DNA from: Clostridium thailandense
Lineage (GTDB): Bacteria; Bacillota; Clostridia; Clostridiales; Clostridiaceae
DNA length: 64,000 nucleotides
Direction of reading: 5' to 3'
Assembly: GCF_019207025.1 (NCBI RefSeq)
Contig: NZ_JAEEGC010000008.1
Span: 1-64,000 of the forward strand
Under the pieces are notes generated by a model. It saw only the letters and a list, made by a program, of their open reading frames with translations. It did no database searches and had not been told where the DNA came from. This document shows positions 1 through 9,046 of the stretch, one piece after another. The translations under genes and the position numbers were made by a program. Numbering within the stretch: the first letter of the stretch is position 1; the number at the start of each line of letters is the position of its first letter.

Positions 1-32
1 TATACCATTTTAATAAATAAAATATTAATAAA

Positions 33-713
33 TTATATATCTTTTGAATAGGACATTGTCAAATATACTTCACTTGTTTTTCCTACATGTGTTCTTGCGG
101 AATTATATGCTTTGTCACTATCATGATTGCGCAAAGCCTCAATAATTTTATTATGTTCCTCAAATACTTCTTCAAGACGTCCTTGCTTAGTGTATGTTAA
201 TTTTGTAAAACTGTTAATATACCCCCGAAGTGTGTTTATAAAATAATATAGATGTGGACTTTCTGCAGCTTTACAAATAATATCATGAAACTTTTTGTTC
301 ATTAAAATAGATTTGTCAATATTACCCTCTTTATATTCTTTTAACATTTTATTGTTAACTAAGTTTAATCGTTCTAATTCACCATTCTTTATTTTTGTAG
401 CTGCAATGCTACAACTAAGAGCTTCTAATGCAACTCTCATTAACTGAATCTCTTTAATATCTTCTTTGGTAAATCCTGAAACAACAACTCCTTTTCGTGG
501 AATATGAGTTACCAATTTTTCAAATTCAAGTTTACGGATTGCCTCTCTAACTGGAGTCCTACTTATTTTCAATTGCTCTGCAATATTACGTTCCACAAGT
601 CGCTGACCTGGTTCTAATTTTCCATCAAGAATTGCATTACGCAAAATGGAAAACACTGAATCTCTAATATATCCCGTTTTGTCAAACTTTATTGGTGAAA
701 GTTCATATTCCAT
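33..713 (-). CDS. GntR-family transcriptional regulator, FCD (FadR-type) domain
   Basis: The protein (about 226 aa) has an N-terminal winged helix-turn-helix with the typical GntR recognition segment SRTPVREAIRKLE, followed by an all-helical C-terminal FCD domain of the kind that binds small carboxylate ligands. I chose the ATG at 713 (MEYELSPIKF) because it is preceded by GGGGGCAAAATTAGG, whereas the upstream ATG at 788 has no clear ribosome binding site. FCD regulators usually repress a neighbouring catabolic operon, but its probable target lies outside the window to the left, so the ligand cannot be named. It stands alone here, separated by about 150 bp from the histidine kinase gene. Confidence 0.9.
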   Translation of the reverse strand: MEYELSPIKFDKTGYIRDSVFSILRNAILDGKLEPGQRLVERNIAEQLKISRTPVREAIRKLEFEKLVTHIPRKGVVVSGFTKEDIKEIQLMRVALEALSCSIAATKIKNGELERLNLVNNKMLKEYKEGNIDKSILMNKKFHDIICKAAESPHLYYFINTLRGYINSFTKLTYTKQGRLEEVFEEHNKIIEALRNHDSDKAYNSARTHVGKTSEVYLTMSYSKDI

Positions 714-866
714 CCTAATTTTGCCCCCTTTAAAAATATAACTAAAATCAATAGTTTTTAATTTTTCGAAAAATATATCCATTGACATTTATATTATCAT
801 TTATTTCTATTTTATCACAATAATTGGAATTATATTGTAGAATTGTGATATTTTTTTAATTTAATA

Positions 867-2111
867 TCAATATTTAAGAAATGTAATAATGAATTTAGTT
901 CCAATTCCCACTTTACTTTGCACTTCAATAAATCCATTATGCGCCTCAATAATAGATTTCGCTAGTGCCAATCCTATACCTACAGAATCAGTTTTTCTTG
1001 AAGTTTTTGCTCTATAAAATCTTTTAAATATGTTTGGCAAGTCACTTTCTTTAATTCCTTCACCTGTATCCTCTATTATAATCCTCCTGTAGATAGGATT
1101 TTCTATAATAGTTATAGTTATTTTTCCACCTTCTAAAGTATGTTCTATTCCATTTTTAATAATATTAATAAATGCTTCTTCCATCCACAATTTATCATGC
1201 TCAAAAAATATTTCTGTACTTTTATTAAAAATTATCTCAATATTTCCTTCAATTGATTTACTTTTTAACGCATCCACTGATTCTTCTATACTCTCATTTA
1301 AACTTACATTTTCCTTTACAAATTCTATAGCACCAGCGTCAAGTTTAGCAAGTTTAAGTATACTTTTAATTAGCCAGTTCATTCTCTTAAGCTGGTTTTG
1401 ATTATTAGTTAAAAACATTCTACTTTGTTCCTTAGTCAACTCTTTACTTAACAGAATATCATTGTATACAACCATTGATGAAAGAGGAGTTTTTAGTTGA
1501 TGGGATATATCGGATAACAAATCAACAAGAAATTGTTTTTCATTTTTAAGCGCAGTTATGTTGCTCCTAATTATTCCTCTCATGGAGTTAAATGAACTTG
1601 ATAATTTAGAAAAATCTCCTTCTATATTTTCATTAATGGCTAAATCATAATCTCCTTCAACTACTTTCTTTGCACACATAGTTAAATTTCTTATTTTTTT
1701 ATAAAAAAATACATATTGAAAATAATTAAATAAAAAGAAAATGAATGACATAAAAATAAATACAAGTATGATACAATAATTATTCATTTTAATAGTATTA
1801 TCTATATACGGAAAAATTTGATCTTCCAATTCTTTAGTTAAGCCATATTGCTTTAAAATTTTTGTACCTTTTTCTGAATCCTCCTTAGAAATTTCTTTCG
1901 TAATAAGCGGTATAATTTCTTTTTCAAGTTTAGGATTCTCTTCTGTCACTCTTTCAGTAATAGCTCCTAGCACCTTAATATAATTATCTTTTAACCTATC
2001 ATGATGTAATTTTAACGTGACAGATGTAATGCAAAAAAATAAAATCATTAAAAATATGATCATTCCTGAACTCATCTTAAGTTCAGGATTAACAAAGTAT
2101 TCTTTCATCAT
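867..2111 (-). CDS. membrane sensor histidine kinase
   Basis: This 414-aa two-component sensor has a first membrane segment near residues 15-35, a short extracellular region of about 75 residues, a second membrane segment near 111-137, then HAMP-like and HisKA regions. The phosphoacceptor is His204 in SDISHQLKTPL. The HATPase domain follows, with the N box IIKNGIEHT, DTGEGI and GIGLALAKSII. It starts 3 bp after the stop of the response regulator gene, so the two are co-transcribed. The extracellular domain is larger than in BceS-type intramembrane sensors, so direct ligand sensing is possible. The ABC exporter encoded just upstream is the most likely target of the pair. Confidence 0.93.
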   Translation of the reverse strand: MMKEYFVNPELKMSSGMIIFLMILFFCITSVTLKLHHDRLKDNYIKVLGAITERVTEENPKLEKEIIPLITKEISKEDSEKGTKILKQYGLTKELEDQIFPYIDNTIKMNNYCIILVFIFMSFIFFLFNYFQYVFFYKKIRNLTMCAKKVVEGDYDLAINENIEGDFSKLSSSFNSMRGIIRSNITALKNEKQFLVDLLSDISHQLKTPLSSMVVYNDILLSKELTKEQSRMFLTNNQNQLKRMNWLIKSILKLAKLDAGAIEFVKENVSLNESIEESVDALKSKSIEGNIEIIFNKSTEIFFEHDKLWMEEAFINIIKNGIEHTLEGGKITITIIENPIYRRIIIEDTGEGIKESDLPNIFKRFYRAKTSRKTDSVGIGLALAKSIIEAHNGFIEVQSKVGIGTKFIITFLKY

Positions 2112-2114
2112 TTT

Positions 2115-2807
2115 CTACTCCTTAGTAACCTCTTTATTCCACTTATATCCCATTCCCCTTTGTGTAATTATATAATTTGGCTCTTTAGGATTATCTTCAA
2201 TTTTTTCCCTTATTCTTTTAATATAAACGGATAACGTATTTTCATCAAAAAAACACTCTTCCTCATCTATTAATTCTTTTAATATCTCATCCCTCTTCAT
2301 CACGATTCCTGGCTTATCCATAAATATCAATAAAAGCTTATATTCTTGTGCTGTAAGTATAAGTTCATCTTCATTTTTCTTTACTAATGCTTTCGAAGTA
2401 TCTATCATTATATTGCCGCTCTTTAATTTATTGCCTACAGCTATAGTTCTATTTCTTCTTAAAGTAGCCTTTATTCTAGACAAAAGTTCCCTCACTCTAA
2501 AGGGTTTAGTTATATAATCATCTCCACCTATCTCTAGGCCTAAGACTATATTTACTTCGTCATCGCAAGCGGTTAAAAATATTACAGGAATCTCACTTTT
2601 GCTTCTTATATATTTGCATAATTCATATCCATTTCCGTCAGGTAGGTTCACATCTAACAAAATCAAATCTAATTTCTTTGCAATAAATATATATCGTGCT
2701 TCCTTAACTGTTGATGCCCTATAAACCTCATATCCTTCATCCTTTAATGTGAATTCTATCCCCATTGCCAATGACTCATCATCTTCAACTAATAATAATT
2801 TATCCAT
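2115..2807 (-). CDS. OmpR-family response regulator
   Basis: The receiver domain has an acidic pocket (VEDD), the phosphoacceptor Asp52 in LILLDVNLPDG, a conserved Thr (FLTA) and Lys (ITKPF). It is followed by a winged-helix OmpR/PhoB DNA-binding domain ending in YIKRIREKIE and GMGYKW. The chosen start is the ATG at 2807 with GAGGTG six bases upstream; a GTG three codons earlier lies inside that ribosome binding site. The gene leads a two-gene operon with the kinase. A 13-bp inverted repeat lies directly upstream, and a terminator separates it from the ABC permease gene. Confidence 0.93.
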   Translation of the reverse strand: MDKLLLVEDDESLAMGIEFTLKDEGYEVYRASTVKEARYIFIAKKLDLILLDVNLPDGNGYELCKYIRSKSEIPVIFLTACDDEVNIVLGLEIGGDDYITKPFRVRELLSRIKATLRRNRTIAVGNKLKSGNIMIDTSKALVKKNEDELILTAQEYKLLLIFMDKPGIVMKRDEILKELIDEEECFFDENTLSVYIKRIREKIEDNPKEPNYIITQRGMGYKWNKEVTKE

Positions 2808-2825
2808 ATGCCTCACCTCTTATAT

Positions 2826-2854
2826 ACTAATAATACAATATTTGTATTATTAGT
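2826..2854 (-). promoter_or_regulatory. inverted repeat just upstream of the response regulator gene
   Basis: Two perfect 13-base arms (ACTAATAATACAA and its complement) are separated by three bases and end about 7 bases before the ribosome binding site of the response regulator. The element is very AT-rich and has no T tract on the gene side, so an operator or a leader hairpin is more likely than a terminator. The binding protein is unknown; autoregulation would be the simplest explanation. Confidence 0.4.
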
Positions 2855-2860
2855 TAAATA

Positions 2861-2906
2861 GGGCTGTTGCACTTTACAAATATACATAACCTAAAGTGCA
2901 ACAGCC
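2861..2906 (-). terminator. hairpin terminator of the ABC exporter operon
   Basis: The arms GGCTGTTGCACTTTA and its complement flank a 15-base loop, 8 bp past the permease stop codon. The CTGTTGCA arm recurs in other terminators of this window (about 27.1 and 33.7 kb). Confidence 0.7.
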
Positions 2907-2913
2907 TCATTTA

Positions 2914-5403
2914 TTAATAATCCTCTCTGATTGTTTCAATTAAATTTTCCCTTTTAATCCTTGAAAGAGGTGACAACACCGAAATATATGCAATTATTAT
3001 TGCTGCTATTCCTGCAATAACAATTGCATTCCAAGGCACACTCCAGCTGAACTCTCTTACTCTAAATAATCCTCTATACAGTATAAAGGACATGATCGAA
3101 CCAATAATCGAACCATATATGCTACCAACAATACCATAAAGTACCCCTTCTAATACGATCATTTTTTTCAGCCCCTTTTGGGTTAGCCCTATAGATTTTA
3201 GTGCAGCAAATTCTCTTTTTCTTAATATAATATTTGTAGTTATTGTATTTATAATATTGACACTTCCAATTAAAGATACTACTATAACAAATCCATATAT
3301 TAATATCTTAGACATTAATATACTTGATTTCGTTGTTCTATTATTATCTATGTTATCTATCACTTTTAATGAAGTATTTGAATTTACTATGTTTTCTATT
3401 TGTGTTTTGGCTGTTTCTTCATCTTTTGTATCTTTAATCAATATATTTAATTTTTCAGGCTTTATATCTCTTACTCCAGTTAAATTTTTAGCGACGTTTT
3501 CAGTGGTAATCATTTTTAGTTTATTTCCTGGGCCTACAAAAGGATCATATTCAAGTATGGCCATGACCTTGACACTTTTTACATTACCTTTTCCAAATTC
3601 TATTTTACCTTTTGAACTATTATCATATTGAACACTTATTTCATCGCCAACTTTTAAGTCAGTAAGTGGTCCAAAATAATCTTTTTTCTCCTTTTCTTTA
3701 TAAAGTCTGCTCTTCTTAACTAATATCACTCCATTTTCTTTATTTAATTCGTCAACATCAATTTTTCCTGATTTCAAATATTTTTTACATACCTCTATAG
3801 AATTGTTATCATAAGCCAAAATAGAACTTGATAGCAAAGTTTTATTACTACCCTTTAATTCGGTTTCTTCATATACACCCTTTATATTTTCAATTTCTTT
3901 AATTTTGCTGCTTGGATTAATTGCGGCCCGAAAACTATAAGGTTCATACATTTTGTATATTTTGTCAACTGATCTAATTGATTTAATCTTATCAATTAGA
4001 TCATCATTTATTGATATAGATTGTTTTTGATTTGCTCTGTCCGGTATAACAGAAAAATGTATATTTTTTTCTTCATTAAGATCTGTATATATATTTAACG
4101 CCATATCCATAAAGGATTTAAAAGTAACAAATAAAACAACACTTATCACTATAGAAAATACAGTAATTCTATATCTTTTTCTATTTCTCTTTATATTTTT
4201 GGAAGCCATTACTCCCTCGAATCCAAATATTTTTCCACTTATTTTACTTTTTCTTCTTTTTATTTTCTCCTTTGTTATAGAATTTCTACTGCTTATAGCT
4301 ACCAAAGGTGAAATTCTTCCTGCAAAGAATGCTGGTATCAATGCTGATACATATATTGATAATACTCCAATTATAACACTTATTATTAAAATTTTAGGTT
4401 CTACTACCATTTTTATAATAGTAACAGAGTTTTTCCCAATTAATTTGAATACAAAATTTATTATATAAATTGCTGTAATACCACATAATAATCCTAATGG
4501 AACTCCTATTGCAGTTAATATAGTAGCTTCTCTTAATACAATTTTCCTTATTTGCTTAGGAGTTGCCCCTACTGCTCTTAAAAGTCCAAACTGCTTAATT
4601 CTTTCTACGACACTAATTTGAAATGAATTATATATTACTGCTATAGTTGATATTACTACTATCCCAATTATTATAGCCACTACCATATAAAAACCAGTAT
4701 TTACAGAATTATTGTTTCCCGCACCTTCCATGGTAAGAACATATTCATTTAATTGAAATTTTCCTGGTTCTCCTAGTTTTATTAATTCATCTACCGCTTT
4801 CTTTAAATTAGTTTTGGAACTTATCTCTACCAATAATACTGCATTCGTCTTGCTAATATTATTATCCTTAGATACTATCATCCCTTCATTTTTAACTTGA
4901 TTTGGTATATTATCTTCTAATATACCAACTATTTTATACTCCTTATTATCAAATTTAATTTTACTTCCTATATTAAGAGTTTTATCCATTGAGTTTAATA
5001 CCCATCTTTCCGCAACCACTTCATCTTTACTTTCTGGCATCCTACCTTGCTTTAATTTACAAGGAGCAAGTTCTAATGCCTTATCTGTTACAACTACTTT
5101 TTCAATCTTTAACTTTTCACCTATTTTTATACTTCCTTCTTCACTATAAAAACCATATCTTGAAACCTTAGGATTGTTCACTACCTTTGAAATCATATTT
5201 TCATTTACTTTCGAAAAAGCAATATGCCAGGAACCATATGAATTTTTCATATCTTCTACTTGAGCTGCCTGCATTCCCTTAACAAAAAGTCCAATGGAAC
5301 ACACCAAAGCAACAGATAAGACTATTCCTATAATAGTAAGCAGCGTTCTTTTTCTGCTTGTTTTTAAATATTTTACTGTAAGTTGTTCATAACCAGTTAT
5401 CAT
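2914..5403 (-). CDS. ABC transporter permease, MacB/FtsX type (large, two FtsX domains)
   Basis: This 829-aa integral membrane protein begins with a cytoplasmic stretch (YLKTSRKRTLLTIIGIVLS) typical of MacB/FtsX permeases. It has a transmembrane helix near residues 17-38, a large extracytoplasmic domain, a three-helix FtsX block near 235-365, a second amphipathic start (MASKNIKRNRKRYR) near 400, another long extracellular domain, and a final FtsX block near 700-820. This 4+4 helix layout is that of lipoprotein/peptide mechanotransmission exporters. It lies 42 bp after the ATPase gene and next to a two-component system, the usual arrangement for antimicrobial-peptide or cell-envelope stress exporters. 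The substrate is not evident. Confidence 0.88.
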   Translation of the reverse strand: MITGYEQLTVKYLKTSRKRTLLTIIGIVLSVALVCSIGLFVKGMQAAQVEDMKNSYGSWHIAFSKVNENMISKVVNNPKVSRYGFYSEEGSIKIGEKLKIEKVVVTDKALELAPCKLKQGRMPESKDEVVAERWVLNSMDKTLNIGSKIKFDNKEYKIVGILEDNIPNQVKNEGMIVSKDNNISKTNAVLLVEISSKTNLKKAVDELIKLGEPGKFQLNEYVLTMEGAGNNNSVNTGFYMVVAIIIGIVVISTIAVIYNSFQISVVERIKQFGLLRAVGATPKQIRKIVLREATILTAIGVPLGLLCGITAIYIINFVFKLIGKNSVTIIKMVVEPKILIISVIIGVLSIYVSALIPAFFAGRISPLVAISSRNSITKEKIKRRKSKISGKIFGFEGVMASKNIKRNRKRYRITVFSIVISVVLFVTFKSFMDMALNIYTDLNEEKNIHFSVIPDRANQKQSISINDDLIDKIKSIRSVDKIYKMYEPYSFRAAINPSSKIKEIENIKGVYEETELKGSNKTLLSSSILAYDNNSIEVCKKYLKSGKIDVDELNKENGVILVKKSRLYKEKEKKDYFGPLTDLKVGDEISVQYDNSSKGKIEFGKGNVKSVKVMAILEYDPFVGPGNKLKMITTENVAKNLTGVRDIKPEKLNILIKDTKDEETAKTQIENIVNSNTSLKVIDNIDNNRTTKSSILMSKILIYGFVIVVSLIGSVNIINTITTNIILRKREFAALKSIGLTQKGLKKMIVLEGVLYGIVGSIYGSIIGSIMSFILYRGLFRVREFSWSVPWNAIVIAGIAAIIIAYISVLSPLSRIKRENLIETIREDY

Positions 5404-5445
5404 TTTATATCCACCTCATATTCTTTACACTTAACGCACCAATTT

Positions 5446-6141
5446 TTATGCCCCTAAGTTACTTTTTAGATGCTTATCAGAGATTATTTCACCATCTTCT
5501 ATTGTTATTACTCTATCTGCCATAGCCGCTATGCTGACATCGTGAGTTATAAGTATCAATGTCTGATTATATTTTCTAGCCGTAAATTTTAATAAATCAA
5601 TAACTTCTTTTGAATTCTTGCTATCCAGGTTTCCCGTAGGCTCATCCGCAAGTATTATTGAAGGCTTATTTAATAGAGCCCTACCAATAGACACTCTTTG
5701 CTGTTGACCACCTGAAAGCTCTGATGGAAGATGATTTTTTCTTTCTTCAAGTCCTAACAGTTCAATGATTTCTTGTAAATAACTTCTATCTACTTTATCA
5801 TTATCTAATAGTGCTGGAAGTGCTATGTTTTCTTCAACATCCAAAACTGGTATTAAGTTAAAAAATTGAAATATAAATCCTATTTTTCTTCTTCTGAATA
5901 TTGCCAGATTTTCTTCCTTATAATTGTAAATGCTTTCTCCATCAATTATAACTTTACCTTTACTTGGCCTATCTAATCCTCCAAGTAAATGAAGAAGTGT
6001 ACTTTTACCAGATCCAGAAGCCCCTACGATTGCTACAAATTCACCTTTATTTACCTGTAGACTTATATCTTTAAGAGCCTCAACTTTATTTTCACCTTTC
6101 CCATAGGTTTTATTTAAATTTTCAACTTTTAAAATTTCCAT
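5446..6141 (-). CDS. ABC transporter ATP-binding protein (MacB/LolD type)
   Basis: This 231-aa ATPase carries Walker A GASGSGKST, Q loop FQFFNL, signature LSGGQQQR, Walker B IILADEPTGNLD and the switch His in LITHD. The LolD-like features are the short length and the phrase RRKIGFIFQFFNLIP. The ATG at 6141 is chosen because AGGAG lies eight bases upstream; an in-frame earlier start at 6165 is less well supported. It is the first gene of the exporter operon with the permease. Confidence 0.93.
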   Translation of the reverse strand: MEILKVENLNKTYGKGENKVEALKDISLQVNKGEFVAIVGASGSGKSTLLHLLGGLDRPSKGKVIIDGESIYNYKEENLAIFRRRKIGFIFQFFNLIPVLDVEENIALPALLDNDKVDRSYLQEIIELLGLEERKNHLPSELSGGQQQRVSIGRALLNKPSIILADEPTGNLDSKNSKEVIDLLKFTARKYNQTLILITHDVSIAAMADRVITIEDGEIISDKHLKSNLGA

Positions 6142-6454
6142 TTTTATCTCTCCTATACTTTTCAAATTCTATATTTTAATTATAGCTATCTATTATTTTT
6201 TACTCTATGTCAGTTACCTTACAAAACAAAAAAGCATCTTACAATTTAGTAAGAATCTATATGTTCCCTATATAAGATTTTTAACTCTAATCTAGTATAC
6301 ACCACACAGGTCTGTCACACTATAGAGAAGAACCGCGGAGAGTTAACACTTAGGTTTAAGACAACCCCCTTTTTATTTTTATTCAACTATGCAATTTTTT
6401 CAATATATAATCATATTATTTATTAATATTAATTTAATTATAAAGGATGATATT
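6142..6454. promoter_or_regulatory. divergent promoter region with TTGTAAG direct repeats
   Basis: This 313-bp gap separates the divergent exporter operon and a small gene. On the minus strand TTGTAAG occurs twice (complements at 6218-6224 and 6238-6244) with an exact 20-bp period, on the exporter side, as expected for tandem binding of an OmpR-type regulator. A third, inverted copy (TTAGTAAG) is adjacent near 6246-6253. I could not place a convincing -35/-10 pair, and see no other genes here. Confidence 0.3.
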
Positions 6455-6664
6455 ATGGATTCTAAAAATCTCATGGAGGCTATTAATGAAGTAAATCAAA
6501 GACTAGAATATGAATACAATAAGTGGAATGCAACGGATGACTCGTACATAATTGAAGAAAGCATATGGATAATAAAAAGCTTGGAAGTACGACTTAATAA
6601 TTTGTACACGCAGGCAAAGAAATATAGGATTTCCTCTGAAGAAATAACGCATATTGTTTTATGA
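6455..6664 (+). CDS. small protein of unknown function (69 aa)
   Basis: I do not recognise this protein. The start at 6455 is supported by AAAGGATGATATT in front of the ATG; a longer frame from 6389 would add a hydrophobic low-complexity stretch without a ribosome binding site. The sequence is predicted helical and charged, with Asn/Glu-rich heptad-like spacing (MEAINEVNQRLEYEYNKW, SLEVRLNNLYTQAKKY). Its size and helical hairpin look resemble Spo0E-like phosphatases, but the SQxLD signature of that family is absent, so I do not assign it. It is monocistronic and ends near a strong terminator. Confidence 0.6.
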   Translation: MDSKNLMEAINEVNQRLEYEYNKWNATDDSYIIEESIWIIKSLEVRLNNLYTQAKKYRISSEEITHIVL

Positions 6665-6758
6665 AATTTTTTTATTCTTAGAGATCCAGAGCATTATCTA
6701 ATTCTAAAGTCAAGTTGTTCAATTTAGATTACAGTAATATAAGTTTATACTTAAAATT

Positions 6759-6821
6759 AATATTTGAAGATAAAACAAAAGCTTGCATGTCAAGCAAGCT
6801 CTTGTTTTATCTTCAAATATT
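6759..6821. terminator. long bidirectional terminator hairpin
   Basis: Two 28-base arms with a single mismatch flank a 7-base loop and carry A-rich and T-rich ends on both strands. It sits after the small plus-strand gene and beyond the minus-strand diguanylate cyclase gene, so it can serve both. Confidence 0.8.
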
Positions 6822-6945
6822 ATCTTCTATTTAGAGTTCCTTTTTTCCCTAAATTAAAAACTTTCCTATCATTTGCAGCTGAATTAATATCTGTTCCAAA
6901 TCTTTTTTCTTTACTATAATCAGTGAATATATTAATTTGTTTTTA
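6820..6945 (-). other. possible decayed coding segment without start codon
   Basis: Downstream of the diguanylate cyclase stop, the minus strand stays open for about 40 codons and reads as ordinary protein (for example FTDYSKEKRFGTDIN and RKVFNLGKKGTLNRR). It has no ATG, GTG or TTG start and no ribosome binding site, and its end runs into the terminator arm. It may be the tail of a lost gene or chance. Otherwise the 6665-6963 gap holds only the terminator. Confidence 0.2.
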
Positions 6946-6963
6946 TTAATAGTAGTATTACCT

Positions 6964-7647
6964 TTATTGATAATTCAAATTTGTGACAGAGTTTCTTGTT
7001 CTTTTTGATTTATACAATGCAGAATCTGCTAAATCTACAAAAGTATCTATTTCTATTTCATCTTTAACAGAGGCAATTCCAATACTAATTGTCATTTTAA
7101 TTAATACATTATTATGGTAAAAAGAATAATCCTGTACTACATTTCTAATTCTCTCAGCTATGTTATAAGCTTCTTCGTGGGTACTCTCTGGAAGAATTAT
7201 TGCAAATTCATCCCCACCCCATCTTATTATATTATCACTTTTTCTAATCTTTTGGCTTAAAATACTTGCCAATTGCTTGACCAAACTATCACCAGCAATA
7301 TGTCCATAAGTGTCATTAATAACTTTAAAGTTATCTATATCTATCATTAATAAAGAAATTCTATAATTAATTTTCTTTAGTTTTTCTATTTCTTCACTCA
7401 TTCTTAAATAAAAAAATCCTCTATTCTTCACTTTTGTAAGTGCATCTTCATAAACATTTCTATGCAAATTTTGAATTAACCTGCCACATCGAAATGCAAA
7501 AGCAACATCAATTAAAGCTACAGCTAACCATATTGCAAAATACCACCTTTTTTCTACTTGCAACGTCAATATATAACCTAGCAAATGTACAGCTAGCACG
7601 TTAGTTGCTATAATATATGGGGTAAATTTTATAAAAAATTTGTCCAT
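6964..7647 (-). CDS. membrane-anchored diguanylate cyclase (GGDEF)
   Basis: This 227-aa protein has two hydrophobic segments near residues 10-30 and 36-54 and then a complete GGDEF domain with the signature RWGGDEFAIILPE. An RxxD inhibitory site (RKSD) lies at the usual distance upstream, so product inhibition by c-di-GMP is likely. DALTKVKNRGFF and IDIDNFKVINDTYGH mark the conserved domain start and metal site. There is no recognisable sensory domain besides the membrane part, so it could be a short constitutive or membrane-state-sensitive cyclase. The start has AGGAG eight bases upstream. It is monocistronic. Confidence 0.92.
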   Translation of the reverse strand: MDKFFIKFTPYIIATNVLAVHLLGYILTLQVEKRWYFAIWLAVALIDVAFAFRCGRLIQNLHRNVYEDALTKVKNRGFFYLRMSEEIEKLKKINYRISLLMIDIDNFKVINDTYGHIAGDSLVKQLASILSQKIRKSDNIIRWGGDEFAIILPESTHEEAYNIAERIRNVVQDYSFYHNNVLIKMTISIGIASVKDEIEIDTFVDLADSALYKSKRTRNSVTNLNYQ

Positions 7648-7744
7648 GTAAAGTACTCCTAATTAAACTATTCTTAATATACATTGTATCATATTTACTA
7701 ATAGATCTAATTGAAAATGATTACTAAATTTCATACAAAATCTG

Positions 7745-8857
7745 TTATAGCCTTATGTATTTACCTTGTGAGTGCATCCTACTCATAATCCACATCCACA
7801 AAATCACATAGAATATCGAAAAGTATAGTGAATCAAGCCATTCACCAGCCCAAGGTGTTATAAATTTAAATGTTATCCAGGGACAAAAACCCAAAGCTTC
7901 TTTAAATTGTTTATCATATATTGGGACTTTCCAAAGAGTTTTTCTTATAAGCTCTGAAACTAGATAAACAAATATAGGACTACTGCCTAATGCTATAAAT
8001 GGTTTAAAAATACCATCTTTCTTACAAATATCACAAACTAGATGAAGTAAGGCTATACTTAAGGCGGCTACTCCTGCTGTTATCAATATAAAAGAACTTG
8101 ACCATATCATTTTATTAAAAGGAAAAATCTTGTTAAATAAAAAAGCTCCAGCAAGGTTTGCAATGCCTAAAGCTGCTATATTTAAAACTTTATTGTAGGG
8201 AGTACTGTTCTTAAAAATTAAAAAATGTCCTATTACACATCCTAATGTTCCGGTAGAAACTGATGCTATTGTACTAAGAATTCCTTCCGGATCTGAAGCT
8301 TTAAGGGCTAAATGGCCTTTTAAAAATTTAAAATCTATTCTTCCGACTAAATTTCCCTCAGGTTCTAATCCGTAGGGCTTAAGTACTATATAATACCCTA
8401 TAACAATCACTAACGAAATAGTAATTAAAGATGCTATTATTAACTTATCTTTGTCTGTAATATGTGTTATTGCTAAATAAACTAGCGTAGAAATTAAATA
8501 TACTATACCTATTCTTTGTAAAACTCCAGGTATCCTAATAATGCTTAAATCAAATAATGGAAACCCATTTAAAAACAGTCCCAATGCTACTAATACTAAA
8601 CTCCTAATAAAAACTTGCAAAATAATATGATTTATTTTTGTACCAGCAGCCTTTCTCTTTTCCATAACGATAGGAATAGTCATTCCCATTACCAAAATAA
8701 AAAAGGGAAATCCAAAATCAGCAAAGGTCAGTCCATTCCACTCAACATGTCTTAATTGTACATAGTTTCTGTCTCCGTTCCCAACATTATTGCATAAGAC
8801 CATCATAGCTACAGCAAATCCCCTTAGCACATCTATTGCTTTAATTCTTAAAACCAC
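7745..8857 (-). CDS. membrane acyltransferase-like protein (heparan-alpha-glucosaminide N-acetyltransferase / DUF5009 family)
   Basis: This protein of about 370 aa has roughly ten hydrophobic helices. Its start RIKAIDVLRGFAVAMMVL and the following WNGLTFADFGFPFFILVMG are typical of the YeiB/NagX-like group, thought to transfer acetyl groups onto sugars at the membrane. I prefer a GTG start at 8857 (VVLRIKAID), preceded by AAGGATGTGGGGAAA; the ATG at 8923 would add an odd non-family extension. Family members have often been linked to amino-sugar or cell-wall turnover, but no sugar genes are next to it. It ends close to the 3' end of the diguanylate cyclase promoter region. Confidence 0.75.
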   Translation of the reverse strand: MVLRIKAIDVLRGFAVAMMVLCNNVGNGDRNYVQLRHVEWNGLTFADFGFPFFILVMGMTIPIVMEKRKAAGTKINHIILQVFIRSLVLVALGLFLNGFPLFDLSIIRIPGVLQRIGIVYLISTLVYLAITHITDKDKLIIASLITISLVIVIGYYIVLKPYGLEPEGNLVGRIDFKFLKGHLALKASDPEGILSTIASVSTGTLGCVIGHFLIFKNSTPYNKVLNIAALGIANLAGAFLFNKIFPFNKMIWSSSFILITAGVAALSIALLHLVCDICKKDGIFKPFIALGSSPIFVYLVSELIRKTLWKVPIYDKQFKEALGFCPWITFKFITPWAGEWLDSLYFSIFYVILWMWIMSRMHSQGKYIRL

Positions 8858-8978
8858 TTTCCCCACATCCTTACACTTAATATTATATTTTACATTAAAA
8901 CATATTAAATGCAAAACTGTCAATTAAGACTGCTTAGCCAACTATAATCTAAGTTAACAGACCTAAATATTTTCAATA

Positions 8979-9026
8979 AATAAAATTGAAGGTAAGTTAT
9001 AATTGTCACTTACCTTCAATTTTATT
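8979..9026. terminator. hairpin terminator
   Basis: Perfect 19-base arms (AATAAAATTGAAGGTAAGT and its complement) surround a 10-base loop. It lies 21 bp past the ThyX-like gene stop on the minus strand, with a T-rich flank on that side. Confidence 0.8.
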
Positions 9027-9046
9027 CATTTTCTTTATAAATTTTA

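Noticed and set aside
4199-5171. Plus-strand frames opposite the ABC permease
   Set aside because: Shadows of transmembrane codons of the permease; no start signals.
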